DNA of 64,000 bases from Alphaproteobacteria bacterium (GCA_018399685.1 JAGYOK010000001.1:62001-126000); one strand, 5' to 3'; positions 49,706-59,530 are shown, numbered from the stretch's first letter. Numbers and translations: made by a program. The notes: a model not told the origin generated them from the letters alone.

Positions 49706-50653
49706 TTATTGAGCAGAAGCAACGATTGTATTGGAGGCATCTTCCGGGGTGGTGTGCAGCCACCATGCTTGCCTGTTTATCGAGTATATCGGCTTGTAAT
49801 GCCCAACAGCACTGGCGCTATGCATTATCTTGCTTTGGTTATCCAGAACATATGGCCCTTTTTCGGTGTAGACGATTAATATCGCGTGGGGCATTTTCTT
49901 TTTCAAATCCTGAACAATAGCAACGCGCATGCGGCTTTCCGGAACTCCCATTGCGCGCAAAGCTACATATTTGGCGATGGCAAAATCCTCACAGTCTCCA
50001 CCATATTTCATGAATTCAACAGGTGTTGACCAGTAATCGGATTGACCCCAGTTCTTCTGATCGATGATGTATTCTTTCTTGTTCATCATCGCGTCAACAT
50101 CCTTTGCCATTTCATAAATAGAATCCGATAGATATTCAGACAATTCTATTTTCATGGCCTTGATTATGCGTCGCGCCTTGATATCTTTCATCTCTTCTTC
50201 AAAACGGTCAAACATCCCAAGCCATTTTGTAAAAGCTTTTAAATTTCCAGAGCGCTTTTCATTAGCTCCAAACAAGGAAGGGTAGATTTCAATATCTGCA
50301 AATTGTGGATCTGAGTCGTTGATCGAGGCCAGTACTATTTGATCGTCAAGACCCGCAGCGTTCGAGGACTTTAAAAATATGCATAACGAAGAAAGACAAA
50401 GAATTCCTGTTGCCAGAGTGCGCAGGATCCTTTGTTTAAAAAGTAAACCATAAAGCTGTTTTCTGTTAATAAACCCCATCTCCAGAAACACTTCACCAAG
50501 AGGGGCGGCTGTATTTTTCTGGCGTTTGAGTGCGTGCCTTAGCTCATGTGGAGAAATTGATCCTTGTACAACAAGAATTTCACCTATCTTATTATGAGAT
50601 AGTAAATAACTTATTTTTCTTAAAACCCCTGTAGGGAGCTTGTTATCAGCCAT
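49706..50653 (-). CDS. MshEN-like domain fused via a TM segment to a transglutaminase-like cysteine peptidase (BTLCP/LapG type)
   Basis: N-term KIGEILVVQGSISPHELRHALKRQ + KNTAA + PLGEVFLEMGFINRKQLYGLLFKQ; hydrophobic TLATGILCLSSLCIFL; C-term YGGDCEDFAIAKY, PHAILIVYT, YVLDNQ triad context. Confidence 0.8.
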   Translation of the reverse strand: MADNKLPTGVLRKISYLLSHNKIGEILVVQGSISPHELRHALKRQKNTAAPLGEVFLEMGFINRKQLYGLLFKQRILRTLATGILCLSSLCIFLKSSNAAGLDDQIVLASINDSDPQFADIEIYPSLFGANEKRSGNLKAFTKWLGMFDRFEEEMKDIKARRIIKAMKIELSEYLSDSIYEMAKDVDAMMNKKEYIIDQKNWGQSDYWSTPVEFMKYGGDCEDFAIAKYVALRAMGVPESRMRVAIVQDLKKKMPHAILIVYTEKGPYVLDNQSKIMHSASAVGHYKPIYSINRQAWWLHTTPEDASNTIVASAQ

Positions 50654-50861
50654 TTTAAATAACTCTACACCAGTTTAACGCACGATTTTCCTGAATAACC
50701 ACTAAAATTGACTAATAAATCAAGCCAATCCTTTTTATATGTGCACTACTATTAAACACCAGAAACATTGACGAATTCCTAATAAAAAGCCATAAAGAGT
50801 AAATTTTTTTTATTATTTAAATAATTATGTTGTCCCGCAAAATACAGGCATATTAATCCAA

Positions 50862-52400
50862 ATGAACAACAAAACCCCTCAGGCCGCTGAAATAATTAAT
50901 AAATTCAAGGGTCTCCCCATTCTTGTGGTCGGCGATATTATGCTTGATCGCTTTATATATGGGAAAGTTAATCGGATATCCCCCGAAAGCCCGGTTCCTG
51001 TTCTTTCTGTGGAAAGAGAGAGCATGATGCTTGGGGGGGCGGGTAACACGCTTTCAAACCTGATTCATTTGGGGTGTGAGGGAAGAATAGTCTCTATCAT
51101 TGGTGATGATGAGAATGGCAAAATATTGAAAAGGGAGATCCAAAGAAACGGAATTGACCCATCTTGCCTCATTAAGGTTTCCGATCGCCCGACAATAGTT
51201 AAAACAAGATTCCTGGCCGGTCACCAGCAGCTCCTCCGCTCGGATTATGAACGCATTTCACCGGTTTCCGAACAATATCTACAGCCCTTGCTTGAGAAAA
51301 CAAATCAGGCGATAGAAGGCGTTGGCGCTGTAATTATATCGGATTACGGTAAAGGCCTGTTAACACCGGCTTTTATAAAAGAGCTTATTACAATGGCCAA
51401 TAAGAAGGAAATTCCGATACTTGTCGACCCCAAAGGCATGGATTTCGGTATTTATAAAGGCGCGGACGTTATAACTCCAAATAAAAAAGAACTACAAGAA
51501 GCCACAGGCGGTATGGGTGTTGATACCGATAAACAAATAGAAGAAGCGGCCTTGCATATTATTAAATCCTGCGGCCTTAAAAGCGTCGTTGCAACGCGTT
51601 CGAAGGATGGTATTAGTGTAGTGCAAAATGAAGCGAGGGGGGCTAATGTCGCTCATATCAGAAGCTCTTATGATATTGAGGTTTTTGATGTTTCCGGCGC
51701 AGGAGACACGGTTATTGCGACTATCGCGGCGGCGCTTGGTTCCGGCGCAGATATTGTTGCTGCTGCGTCTTTGGCCAACATTGCCGGAGGCATTGTTGTT
51801 TCAAAAGTTGGTACATCACCAATTTGCGCAGAAGATCTGCAAGACTATATCGCAAGGCACGATCCTTATGACAGCATAGAAAAAACACCGTGCGAGCAGG
51901 TTGATTCGGTATATCAGGCGCCAGTTATGGGTTGGCAAAAAGCAGGTGAAGAGGTTCGTCGATGGAAAGCTCGCGGGCTAAAAGTCGGCTTCACAAATGG
52001 CTGTTTTGATATTCTCCATTACGGACACGTTACGTATCTTAATGATGCGCGTCGTAAATGCGATCGTCTGGTTTTAGGGCTTAATAGTGACTCATCTATC
52101 AGATTGTTGAAAGGAGAAGGGCGGCCAGTGCATAATGAGGAATCCCGCGCGCGAGTTATCTCGGCGCTGGGAGCTGTGAACATGGTTGTTATCTTTGGCG
52201 CGCAGGAAGAAGGGCAGGATAACACCCCGTGTGACCTCCTATCCCAGCTCCAGCCCGATATTTTCTTCAAAGGTGGAGATTACACCATTGACCAGCTTCC
52301 AGAAGCGCCAATAATCATGCGCAATGGCGGGCAGGTCGAGATTATGCCAATCTATGAGGGGCACAGCACGACCGGATCAATCGAGAAGATAAAAGATTAG
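50862..52400 (+). CDS. hldE: Bifunctional heptose 7-phosphate kinase/heptose 1-phosphate adenylyltransferase
   Basis: PfkB kinase (VVGDIMLDRFIYG, DVSGAGDTVIATIA) fused to nucleotidyltransferase (FTNGCFDILHYGHVTYL). Confidence 0.95.
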   Translation: MNNKTPQAAEIINKFKGLPILVVGDIMLDRFIYGKVNRISPESPVPVLSVERESMMLGGAGNTLSNLIHLGCEGRIVSIIGDDENGKILKREIQRNGIDPSCLIKVSDRPTIVKTRFLAGHQQLLRSDYERISPVSEQYLQPLLEKTNQAIEGVGAVIISDYGKGLLTPAFIKELITMANKKEIPILVDPKGMDFGIYKGADVITPNKKELQEATGGMGVDTDKQIEEAALHIIKSCGLKSVVATRSKDGISVVQNEARGANVAHIRSSYDIEVFDVSGAGDTVIATIAAALGSGADIVAAASLANIAGGIVVSKVGTSPICAEDLQDYIARHDPYDSIEKTPCEQVDSVYQAPVMGWQKAGEEVRRWKARGLKVGFTNGCFDILHYGHVTYLNDARRKCDRLVLGLNSDSSIRLLKGEGRPVHNEESRARVISALGAVNMVVIFGAQEEGQDNTPCDLLSQLQPDIFFKGGDYTIDQLPEAPIIMRNGGQVEIMPIYEGHSTTGSIEKIKD

Positions 52401-52618
52401 CGTACCAGCTCTAATAAAAGGTAGAAACACCCACCGATTGAAGTGTTGGGAAATAACTCTGTACCTGAGCTAAAAGAGTTGCTAGAATCGTCGCCAGCGA
52501 GAATTAACAAAAACATGCATCGGTAACCTGATTTCGTGTGGGTATGAGATTATTATTAATGTCTGGCTTGGTTCTCGTTATGACATGTTTTTAAAACATT
52601 TATAAAAGGTCTGGTCTT

Positions 52619-53374
52619 ATGCGTTTTACATTATTTGCTTTTTGTTGTTGTGCTTTATTGTCCTTAGGGGCATGTACGAATTATCCTAATCCCATGGCAC
52701 GGGGCTATTCATCATATGCCCAAGCTTACAAGTCTGCCCCCGGCCCGACTGTGGATGATATAGGCTATGATTATTCCTATCATAGCAACAAATCTGTATT
52801 GAAAGATATTCGTTATGTTGCTAGCGATCTTGTAGAAAAGCTCGACAAAAAACTCGCCATGAACGTGGAAGAGGTCTATTTGAAAGTCCAAAGTGACAAT
52901 GCCTTTTATAACAGCTTTGATTACATTATTCGCGATGAATTAACCAAACGCGGCTATTTGCTTGCTATATCACCCGTAAATACATTGACTTTGGATCTTG
53001 TCGTGGAAAGTGATTTGCCGGAATGCACAGGCGTTGAACAGGGTGAGGGAGTATATAAAAAGATGTTCCTTGCTCTGGCGATTAACGTTAACGAAGGCAT
53101 TCCTCAGGACTTGGTGGGAGATTATTATGAAGTCCCCGCATATGATTTTGAGGCTGGTGAAAACGGAGGTATAGAAATTAACCTTTGTCCGGAAGAAGAG
53201 CAGGTTGTGGACGTTTATCAGGCCGTAAAAGATCATGAGGAAATTATTGTTCCGGAAGAAATGATCGTTATAGACCTTACGGCAAAAGAACCGGCACAAA
53301 AGGACGTGTCTGATATTATTCCAGAGTTGCTGGAAACCCAAAATACTGAAGCACCGGAAGAAGCACCGGAGTAA
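52619..53374 (+). CDS. Predicted outer-membrane lipoprotein, possible FlgO-like fold
   Basis: Lipobox SLGAC; ASDLVEKLDKKLAMNVEEVYLKVQSDNAFYNSFDYIIRDELTKRGY resembles the FlgO N-terminal pattern; acidic C-terminus. Confidence 0.6.
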   Translation: MRFTLFAFCCCALLSLGACTNYPNPMARGYSSYAQAYKSAPGPTVDDIGYDYSYHSNKSVLKDIRYVASDLVEKLDKKLAMNVEEVYLKVQSDNAFYNSFDYIIRDELTKRGYLLAISPVNTLTLDLVVESDLPECTGVEQGEGVYKKMFLALAINVNEGIPQDLVGDYYEVPAYDFEAGENGGIEINLCPEEEQVVDVYQAVKDHEEIIVPEEMIVIDLTAKEPAQKDVSDIIPELLETQNTEAPEEAPE

Positions 53375-53398
53375 ACATAACCACGGGAAGGTGGAAAA

Positions 53399-53983
53399 AT
53401 GCGCTATGGTGGTAAAACGTTTCTTGTTTTGATCTCATGTTTACCGCTGCTCAGTGCTTGTCTGCTAAGTGGTCCGTATCCATATAAGCTAACAGCAGGA
53501 GTGCTCTATGCTGCATCACAGGGCGTGTTTGCAGACCCCAAGGTTAACCTCAGGGAAAAAAATTATGCTGCGGCAGATTTTCTCCAGTCTCAATTCGGAA
53601 AAACGGTATCAACATATCACGTCATAAAAGCGCTCCCGCTTGAGGAGTTGGATCATCCGGGTATTACCTCGCCATTAGGGCGTAATATTTCGGAAGGGGT
53701 AGGTCTGCGCCTTGCAGAGCTTGGATACAATGTTTTGCTGCAAGATGTAGCCCCTCACGATAATCAGGGGCTTTACCCGAAACCTTCGCAAGACATTTCA
53801 GAGCACTATATCCTCAAGGGTTATTACAACGTTAAAGCCAACGATATCGATATAATTTTGCATATGGTAGATGCCAGAAGCAACAAAGTTGTTGCGCGCT
53901 TTGATTATACAATGATCCTCTCGCGAGAAATAAAGAAGCTCGCGCAAACCTCGCCGCAGATATTCCGGGTAAAAGGGCAATAG
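53399..53983 (+). CDS. FlgO-domain-like lipoprotein
   Basis: Lipobox LLSAC; AAADFLQSQF...LGRNISEGVGLRLAELGYNV...EHYILKGYYNVKANDIDIILHMVDARSNKVVARFDYTM. Confidence 0.65.
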   Translation: MRYGGKTFLVLISCLPLLSACLLSGPYPYKLTAGVLYAASQGVFADPKVNLREKNYAAADFLQSQFGKTVSTYHVIKALPLEELDHPGITSPLGRNISEGVGLRLAELGYNVLLQDVAPHDNQGLYPKPSQDISEHYILKGYYNVKANDIDIILHMVDARSNKVVARFDYTMILSREIKKLAQTSPQIFRVKGQ

Positions 53984-54001
53984 GGTAAAAACTAGACCAG
54001 A

Positions 54002-54712
54002 TTATCGAGCCATCAATGTGTAGAAATAATGATAGCTGTTATCGGCTGTGCACCTTACGCAACCCTGCTTGGCGGGCTTAATGGAAAAGCTTGTTTCTTC
54101 TACAACATTTGGAGTGATGGAGAATTGCTCCCCATCACCAAACCGTTTGGAATTAGCTGATTTCAGGCAAGAAGACGTATCTTCAGGTTGCCCCTCAAAT
54201 CCGAGCGACTTATTTATAATACTGCAAAATTCTTCCGTTACGTTCGGGAGAACAGCTATTAATTCAGCGTCATCCGAGCCAACGTCCGGCAATGCAGTTT
54301 GCCCGTAAAACTCCCACATATCGCCATTATTCACGTTTTCTGGCGGAGCGCTATAGCGAACACCCCCGCCTTCGCGCGCGAATATCTGGTTGGTTTTGTC
54401 TGTATCTGCTGACAAGTCTCCGTAATCTTCTGCCGCTAAAGGGTGGGAGAACCTTATATCGTTCTCGCTTATGCCGTTTTGCATGATGTAGTAAATGCCG
54501 CGCTCTAGCTCATTGGCATGTTGCCTGACCTGAGCTGCGTATAAAATCAAAGTCTCTTTATCAATTTGTGCGTTATTGTTTGAATTTCCTTGTATGGCTG
54601 CGACCAAAGCGGCGATAAGAGCAATAGCTATTAATATAATTATCAGCATATTGCCCTGCTGATCTTTAATTTTGTTTTGTGGGTTATTAGACCTTTGATA
54701 AGGGTTGGGCAT
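54002..54712 (-). CDS. Type IV pilin-like protein lacking Glu5, paralog of the 19582 and 20316 products
   Basis: QQG|NMLIIILIAIALIAALVAAIQ; NGISENDIRFSHP matches SGVSVDEIRFNRP; shared GGG.x.Y.xAPE.V segment. Confidence 0.75.
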   Translation of the reverse strand: MPNPYQRSNNPQNKIKDQQGNMLIIILIAIALIAALVAAIQGNSNNNAQIDKETLILYAAQVRQHANELERGIYYIMQNGISENDIRFSHPLAAEDYGDLSADTDKTNQIFAREGGGVRYSAPPENVNNGDMWEFYGQTALPDVGSDDAELIAVLPNVTEEFCSIINKSLGFEGQPEDTSSCLKSANSKRFGDGEQFSITPNVVEETSFSIKPAKQGCVRCTADNSYHYFYTLMAR

Positions 54713-54723
54713 GGCATAGGTCG

Positions 54724-56406
54724 CTAGTTATCTATTGGGGCTAATGCAATGCAATCGGGAAGAAGAGCACAGGCATCTTTCGCAGCTGTTTCAGAATAGC
54801 CATCAAAGCGGGCGCGATAAATCCATCCTTGTTTGGTTTTAAGCGGAGCTACCCTGCTTTTTGCACTGCTTAGGGAATCGGGCAGCATGTTCAGTGTCTT
54901 GCTCAGAGCTTTTTCTGTCCTATTGCGGGAGGTGAATGCTCCAACCTGAATAGACCATTTTTCATTTATCGATCTCTTAGAAGCATCCGGTGATGGAGCT
55001 GACGGCTCAATATTGGCAATCTCTGTTGTTTCGTGGGAGCTTTCAAGAATAACCCCGCCCCGCTCGGCAAAGCCGCTGATAACAGAAGGGGAGGAAGATG
55101 AGGGGATGGCAGGAACGCTCGCAAGATCATCTTCATTCTTTTTGTTTGGTGTAGCTGAAATTTTTTCCTTACGGGAATTACGAAGTTGTGCTGAAATTGC
55201 AATCAACCCTGTTTCGATCCGGTTTTTCACGTTTATGTCGTAGTCACCTTCACCGATCATGCGGTTGAACATGGAATCTTTCTTTGAAGAATCAAGCATA
55301 TTCCACCGCGAGTCATGATCTTCGGCTGCAGCGTAATCTCGATCAGCATCAGAATTAGACCCTTCTTGTGGTGAGAGAGCCAGATCAGATGAAGTAAGAT
55401 CCGGTTCTGCGGATGCTTTTGAAGCGGTATCAGATACTGACAAGGAAGCCATTACAAGGTTATCATTATAATTTTGCTGCGGCTTTCTTCCTGGGACAGG
55501 AACTTCGCTGGCTAGAATATATACGCCCCCAACCTGATTGAACGCGCTATCTAATAATCGTTCCATATGCGTATCTCGTGAGCGACCGGTACGTCCTCCG
55601 AAGACAACGCCGATCAAACGGTGATCCTGACGAACGGCTGAAGCAATCAGATTAAACCCCGAGGCTTTGATGTAGCCCGTTTTCATGCCGTCCATTCCAT
55701 TATAGCTGCTCATTAATTTATTATGATTACGATAAGTTTTGCCATCATAAGAGAAGCTCCGAGTCGAGAAATAATGATAGTAATCCTTATACTCTGTTAG
55801 AAGGACACGCGCCAATATACTCATATCGTGGGCTGTGCTGATTTGTTTGGGGTCGTGCAGGCCAGAGGCATTTCTGAATAAGGTATTTCTCATACCCAGT
55901 GAACGCGCTTTTCTGGTCATCATGTGAGCAAACTCATCCTCTGTGCCGCCCAATTTTTCAGCGATGGTTACGGCGATGTCATTTGCTGACTTGGTTACCA
56001 GAATTAATATGGCATCCTCAACTTTAATAGTTGAACCAGCCGGAAGATTTAACTTGCTTGGAGGCATGCTTGCTGCATGTCTGGAGACATACATACGATT
56101 ATATAGTTTAAGGTTGCCCCGTTCAACTGCATCAAAAACCATAAGCAGAGTCATAAGCTTTGTTAGCGAAGCGGGGTGCAGTTTCTTGTGGGCATTGGAA
56201 TTATGTAATACTTGTCCGGTATCAGCATCTACAACATAAGCGGCATATTTATTTGCAATAATGTTTGATTCAACTCTTCTGGCATTACTTTTTATGGGAG
56301 CAAGCGTTAAACATACAAACAACAGACACAATAGTATGCGCCCAAAAAACTTTTGACCCTGAATCGGAACACGTGAGGTGGGGATGTGTTTGCGCTCTTC
56401 ACTCAT
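54724..56406 (-). CDS. D-alanyl-D-alanine carboxypeptidase with C-terminal SPOR domain
   Basis: SLTK, SAND, KTG penicillin-binding motifs; SPOR-like KWSIQVGAFTSRNRTEKAL... Confidence 0.93.
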   Translation of the reverse strand: MSEERKHIPTSRVPIQGQKFFGRILLCLLFVCLTLAPIKSNARRVESNIIANKYAAYVVDADTGQVLHNSNAHKKLHPASLTKLMTLLMVFDAVERGNLKLYNRMYVSRHAASMPPSKLNLPAGSTIKVEDAILILVTKSANDIAVTIAEKLGGTEDEFAHMMTRKARSLGMRNTLFRNASGLHDPKQISTAHDMSILARVLLTEYKDYYHYFSTRSFSYDGKTYRNHNKLMSSYNGMDGMKTGYIKASGFNLIASAVRQDHRLIGVVFGGRTGRSRDTHMERLLDSAFNQVGGVYILASEVPVPGRKPQQNYNDNLVMASLSVSDTASKASAEPDLTSSDLALSPQEGSNSDADRDYAAAEDHDSRWNMLDSSKKDSMFNRMIGEGDYDINVKNRIETGLIAISAQLRNSRKEKISATPNKKNEDDLASVPAIPSSSSPSVISGFAERGGVILESSHETTEIANIEPSAPSPDASKRSINEKWSIQVGAFTSRNRTEKALSKTLNMLPDSLSSAKSRVAPLKTKQGWIYRARFDGYSETAAKDACALLPDCIALAPIDN

Positions 56407-56543
56407 GAAATAGAATAAACCCAGATTAAAACGTAGAATATCTAAAATTGCTCAGGACATAGATCTCCCAAAAAACAAAGAAAAATTATATGCTATTTTT
56501 TGAAGAATGTCTATTTTTACACATAAAAATACTTTACATAAAA

Positions 56544-56562
56544 TTTTGTGCACCGCACAAAA
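56544..56562. promoter_or_regulatory. Candidate PhaR-type operator 1
   Basis: TTTTGTGC-ACC-GCACAAAA: perfect arms around a 3-nt spacer (TGC-N3-GCA). Confidence 0.5.
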
Positions 56563-56568
56563 AAGGCC

Positions 56569-56595
56569 TTGACGAAAAGTTCTTTCAAGTATATT
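56569..56595 (+). promoter_or_regulatory. Phasin promoter
   Basis: TTGACG - 15 bp - TATATT upstream of the phasin gene. Confidence 0.45.
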
Positions 56596-56619
56596 GTTTT
56601 TTTAATCGCACAAAAGGTG

Positions 56620-56634
56620 TTGTGCATCGCAAAA
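56620..56634. promoter_or_regulatory. Candidate PhaR-type operator 2
   Basis: TTGTGC-ATC-GCAAAA downstream of the predicted -10; a half-site ATCGCACAAAA is at 56605-56615. Confidence 0.45.
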
Positions 56635-56709
56635 CATTTTGTTAAAAGATTGCGTATAAGGATTTGAGGGAAGCCCCGTAAGATACCCATTTTAATTTAG
56701 GAGACCATT

Positions 56710-57087
56710 ATGAGCAAGACAAATAACCCATTGGATCAATTGATCAAAAACAGCACTGAGTTCAGCAGCCAGTATTCTGATGCCTGCACAAAATCTACAT
56801 CAATATTGATGAAGGGACTTGAAAACATCGTTGAAACAGCAACAACGCTGATTCAGAGCTCAACCGAGAAGCAAACAAAGTTTGTTAAACAGGTAATGTC
56901 CAGCAAAGACATTAACGAAATCACTGATATTCAAGGAAAAATGTTTCAGGAGAATCTTGATGACCTTCTTTCAGGTCTGACAAAAATCTCTGAGATGAGC
57001 ATCAAAGTTCTTTCAGACAGCTCTGAGCCATTAAACGTGGAACTTAACAAGGCAGTCAAAAAAGCCACAAGCTCACTAGCGGCTTAA
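56710..57087 (+). CDS. Phasin-family protein
   Basis: 125 aa amphipathic all-helical sequence typical of phasins; strong leader and terminator. Confidence 0.75.
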   Translation: MSKTNNPLDQLIKNSTEFSSQYSDACTKSTSILMKGLENIVETATTLIQSSTEKQTKFVKQVMSSKDINEITDIQGKMFQENLDDLLSGLTKISEMSIKVLSDSSEPLNVELNKAVKKATSSLAA

Positions 57088-57120
57088 GTCTAAATTAAAG
57101 ACTGCTAATAAGCTTTTTAT

Positions 57121-57165
57121 AAGAACCCCTTGTAGCCCTGAGTGCAGCAAGGGGTTCTTGTTTAT
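57121..57165 (+). terminator. Intrinsic terminator after phasin gene
   Basis: AAGAACCCCTT/AAGGGGTTCTT 11-bp perfect stem followed by a T-rich tract. Confidence 0.8.
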
Positions 57166-57447
57166 TGTATTTATAAATGTTTTTTATTTAATACATTAAG
57201 ATTATTTTTATAAGTCGGCAGAGTTTCATATGATTCGTTTTTTGAGTGCAGCATTTTTCTCTTGAAGATTGTTTAATCATATAAAAACACGAGTGTATGT
57301 AAAAATAAATTTTTTTATTTTTTTAAAGATTATTAAATTTACCGACATCTGCTTTTAATGAGTTCTATGTGATATTACATTTGTAACCCAAATTATAATA
57401 TTATCGAATAAGAACATAATAAAAACCAAGAATGGAAGAGTTTTCAG

Positions 57448-58161
57448 GTGAACATGGCCAGAGATTTGTATACTAACGTTAAAGCTATTGTAACTGATAT
57501 CGAAGGGACAATAACACCTCCTGCATTTATTAAAGAGGTGCTTTCGCGATATGTAAGTGAAAAAATTCCAGATTATATTTGGGATTATGAATCCGACATT
57601 TCCCGCCATCTTGATACTGTACGCGAACAGGAAAAAAATTTCGATCTTACAACCGAAGAAATTATTGAAGTATTGCTGCGCTATCTTGATGAAAGGAAGA
57701 AAAATAACCCTTTGCAAGCTCTTTATACCCTGATTGTTGCAGAGGGATATCAAGCCAAAAAAATACAATCGCTGGTATATGAAGATGCGTTGCACGCTTT
57801 CAGGCGGTGGCGCGAGCATGGGATTCTCGTCTATATATATTCTACGTTGAGCGTGCAGGAGCAGCGACTTTTTCTGACCAATACACAAGCCGGTGACATA
57901 ACAGACAGCTTTAATGGTTTGTTTGATACTCAGTCAGGAGAAAAGAGGCAAACACAGAGCTATGATAAAATTGCGGTGTCACTTGGGTTGCCAAGTCCGG
58001 ATATTTTGTTTCTTACGGACAATATCGAAGATGCTGTAACAGCATCCAACTCAGGGATGAAGGTTATTGTTCTTGATCGTCAGGCCTGTCTAGTGAATGC
58101 TTATGGATGCCGGATTGAGCATGACTTTGATAACATTTTGCCAGAAACGGTCTCTGCATAA
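57448..58161 (+). CDS. mtnC: Enolase-phosphatase E1 (methionine salvage)
   Basis: AIVTDIEGTITPPAFIKEVL, VYIYSTLSVQEQRLF, FLTDNIEDAVTASNSGM; start GTG 57448 or ATG 57454. Confidence 0.88.
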   Translation: MNMARDLYTNVKAIVTDIEGTITPPAFIKEVLSRYVSEKIPDYIWDYESDISRHLDTVREQEKNFDLTTEEIIEVLLRYLDERKKNNPLQALYTLIVAEGYQAKKIQSLVYEDALHAFRRWREHGILVYIYSTLSVQEQRLFLTNTQAGDITDSFNGLFDTQSGEKRQTQSYDKIAVSLGLPSPDILFLTDNIEDAVTASNSGMKVIVLDRQACLVNAYGCRIEHDFDNILPETVSA

Positions 58162-58170
58162 TTGATTAGC

Positions 58171-58198
58171 CTTATTTATCGAGACTTATTTATCGAGA
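58171..58198. repeat. 14-bp tandem duplication
   Basis: CTTATTTATCGAGA x2, then partial TTTATCAGA. Confidence 0.65.
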
Positions 58199-58364
58199 TT
58201 TATCAGACTGTTTCCAATGCCGGAGCGGAATAGATGCTTTTTTCTTGATTTATCTTTCTGCATTGTCTATTGTCCCGCCACATTGTGGGAGGTTGTCATA
58301 TGAAAAGTTCCATGTATGAGCCTGACCACAAAACTCCTAAACGCTATTGAAAAGGAGAAACACA

Positions 58365-58799
58365 ATGGCAAAAGTAAAGAAAGTATCAGGTTACATTAAC
58401 CTGACAATTACGGGTGGCGCTGCCAACCCTTCCCCGCCAGTTGGTCCTGCTTTGGGTCAGCACGGCGTTAATATCATGGAATTCTGTAAGGCATTCAACG
58501 CTAAAACAGAAGACAGCAAAGGTATTCCTACACCTGTAGTTATCACCGTTTACGAAGACCGTTCCTTCACATTTATTACAAAGACACCTCCTGCAAGCTA
58601 TTTCTTGAAACAAGCTGCAAAGGTTAAAAGTGGAGCAAAAACTCCTAGCCGTGAAATAGTCGGTCAGGTGCGCAGGTCACAAGTCAAGGAAATAGCTGAA
58701 AAGAAAATGCCTGACTTGAATGCAAACGACATTGACGCAGCAATGAAAATTATCGAAGGCTCGGCTCGTTCCATGGGCATCGAAGTTGTGGAGGGTTAG
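58365..58799 (+). CDS. rplK: 50S ribosomal protein L11
   Basis: [57 protein letters not shown]. Confidence 0.98.
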   Translation: MAKVKKVSGYINLTITGGAANPSPPVGPALGQHGVNIMEFCKAFNAKTEDSKGIPTPVVITVYEDRSFTFITKTPPASYFLKQAAKVKSGAKTPSREIVGQVRRSQVKEIAEKKMPDLNANDIDAAMKIIEGSARSMGIEVVEG

Positions 58800-58803
58800 A
58801 ACT

Positions 58804-59505
58804 ATGGCTTATAAAAGTAAAAAGATAAAAAGCTTCGCAGAAAAAGTAGACCGCATGAAGGCCTATGATTTGAAAGAGGCGATTGCACTCCTTAAAGAAT
58901 GTTCTAAAGAGCGTAAATTCGACGAGACTATTGAAATTGCAATGAACCTCGGCGTTGACACCAAGCACGCGGATCAGCAGGTTCGCGGTATGGTATCATT
59001 GCCAAATGGGACAGGCGCAACGATTCGTGTGGCTGTTTTTGCTAAAGACGATAAAGCAAAAGAAGCAAAAGCTGCTGGCGCTGATATTGTTGGTGGAGAA
59101 GATCTTCTGGAAAAAATTCAGGGAGGCTTCCTTGATTTCGATCGTTGTATTGCTACACCGGATATGATGGCGCTGGTCGGTCGTGTTGCCAAGATATTGG
59201 GGCCAAAAGGTCTTATGCCCAACCCAAAGCTTGGCACAGTTACACCAAATATTGAAAAGGCTGTTAAAGATGCCAAAGGCGGAGCGATAGAGTTCCGTGC
59301 CGAAAAAGCCGGTATTATCCACGCACGCGTTGGTAAGGTATCTTTCGCTGATAAAAAACTGGCTGAAAATGTTGCAGCATTTGTTGAAGCGATCAAAAAG
59401 GCCAAACCAGCCGGAGCAAAAGGTACTTATATTGAAAAAGTTTCTTTGACGTCCTCCATGGGGCCCGGTTTGAAAATAGATCTTGAGACTATTGAAGCAG
59501 CATAA
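58804..59505 (+). CDS. rplA: 50S ribosomal protein L1
   Basis: L1 signature [16 protein letters not shown]-term [18 protein letters not shown]. Confidence 0.98.
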   Translation: MAYKSKKIKSFAEKVDRMKAYDLKEAIALLKECSKERKFDETIEIAMNLGVDTKHADQQVRGMVSLPNGTGATIRVAVFAKDDKAKEAKAAGADIVGGEDLLEKIQGGFLDFDRCIATPDMMALVGRVAKILGPKGLMPNPKLGTVTPNIEKAVKDAKGGAIEFRAEKAGIIHARVGKVSFADKKLAENVAAFVEAIKKAKPAGAKGTYIEKVSLTSSMGPGLKIDLETIEAA

Positions 59506-59530
59506 TTAAATAGGACTTTATAATTACAAA

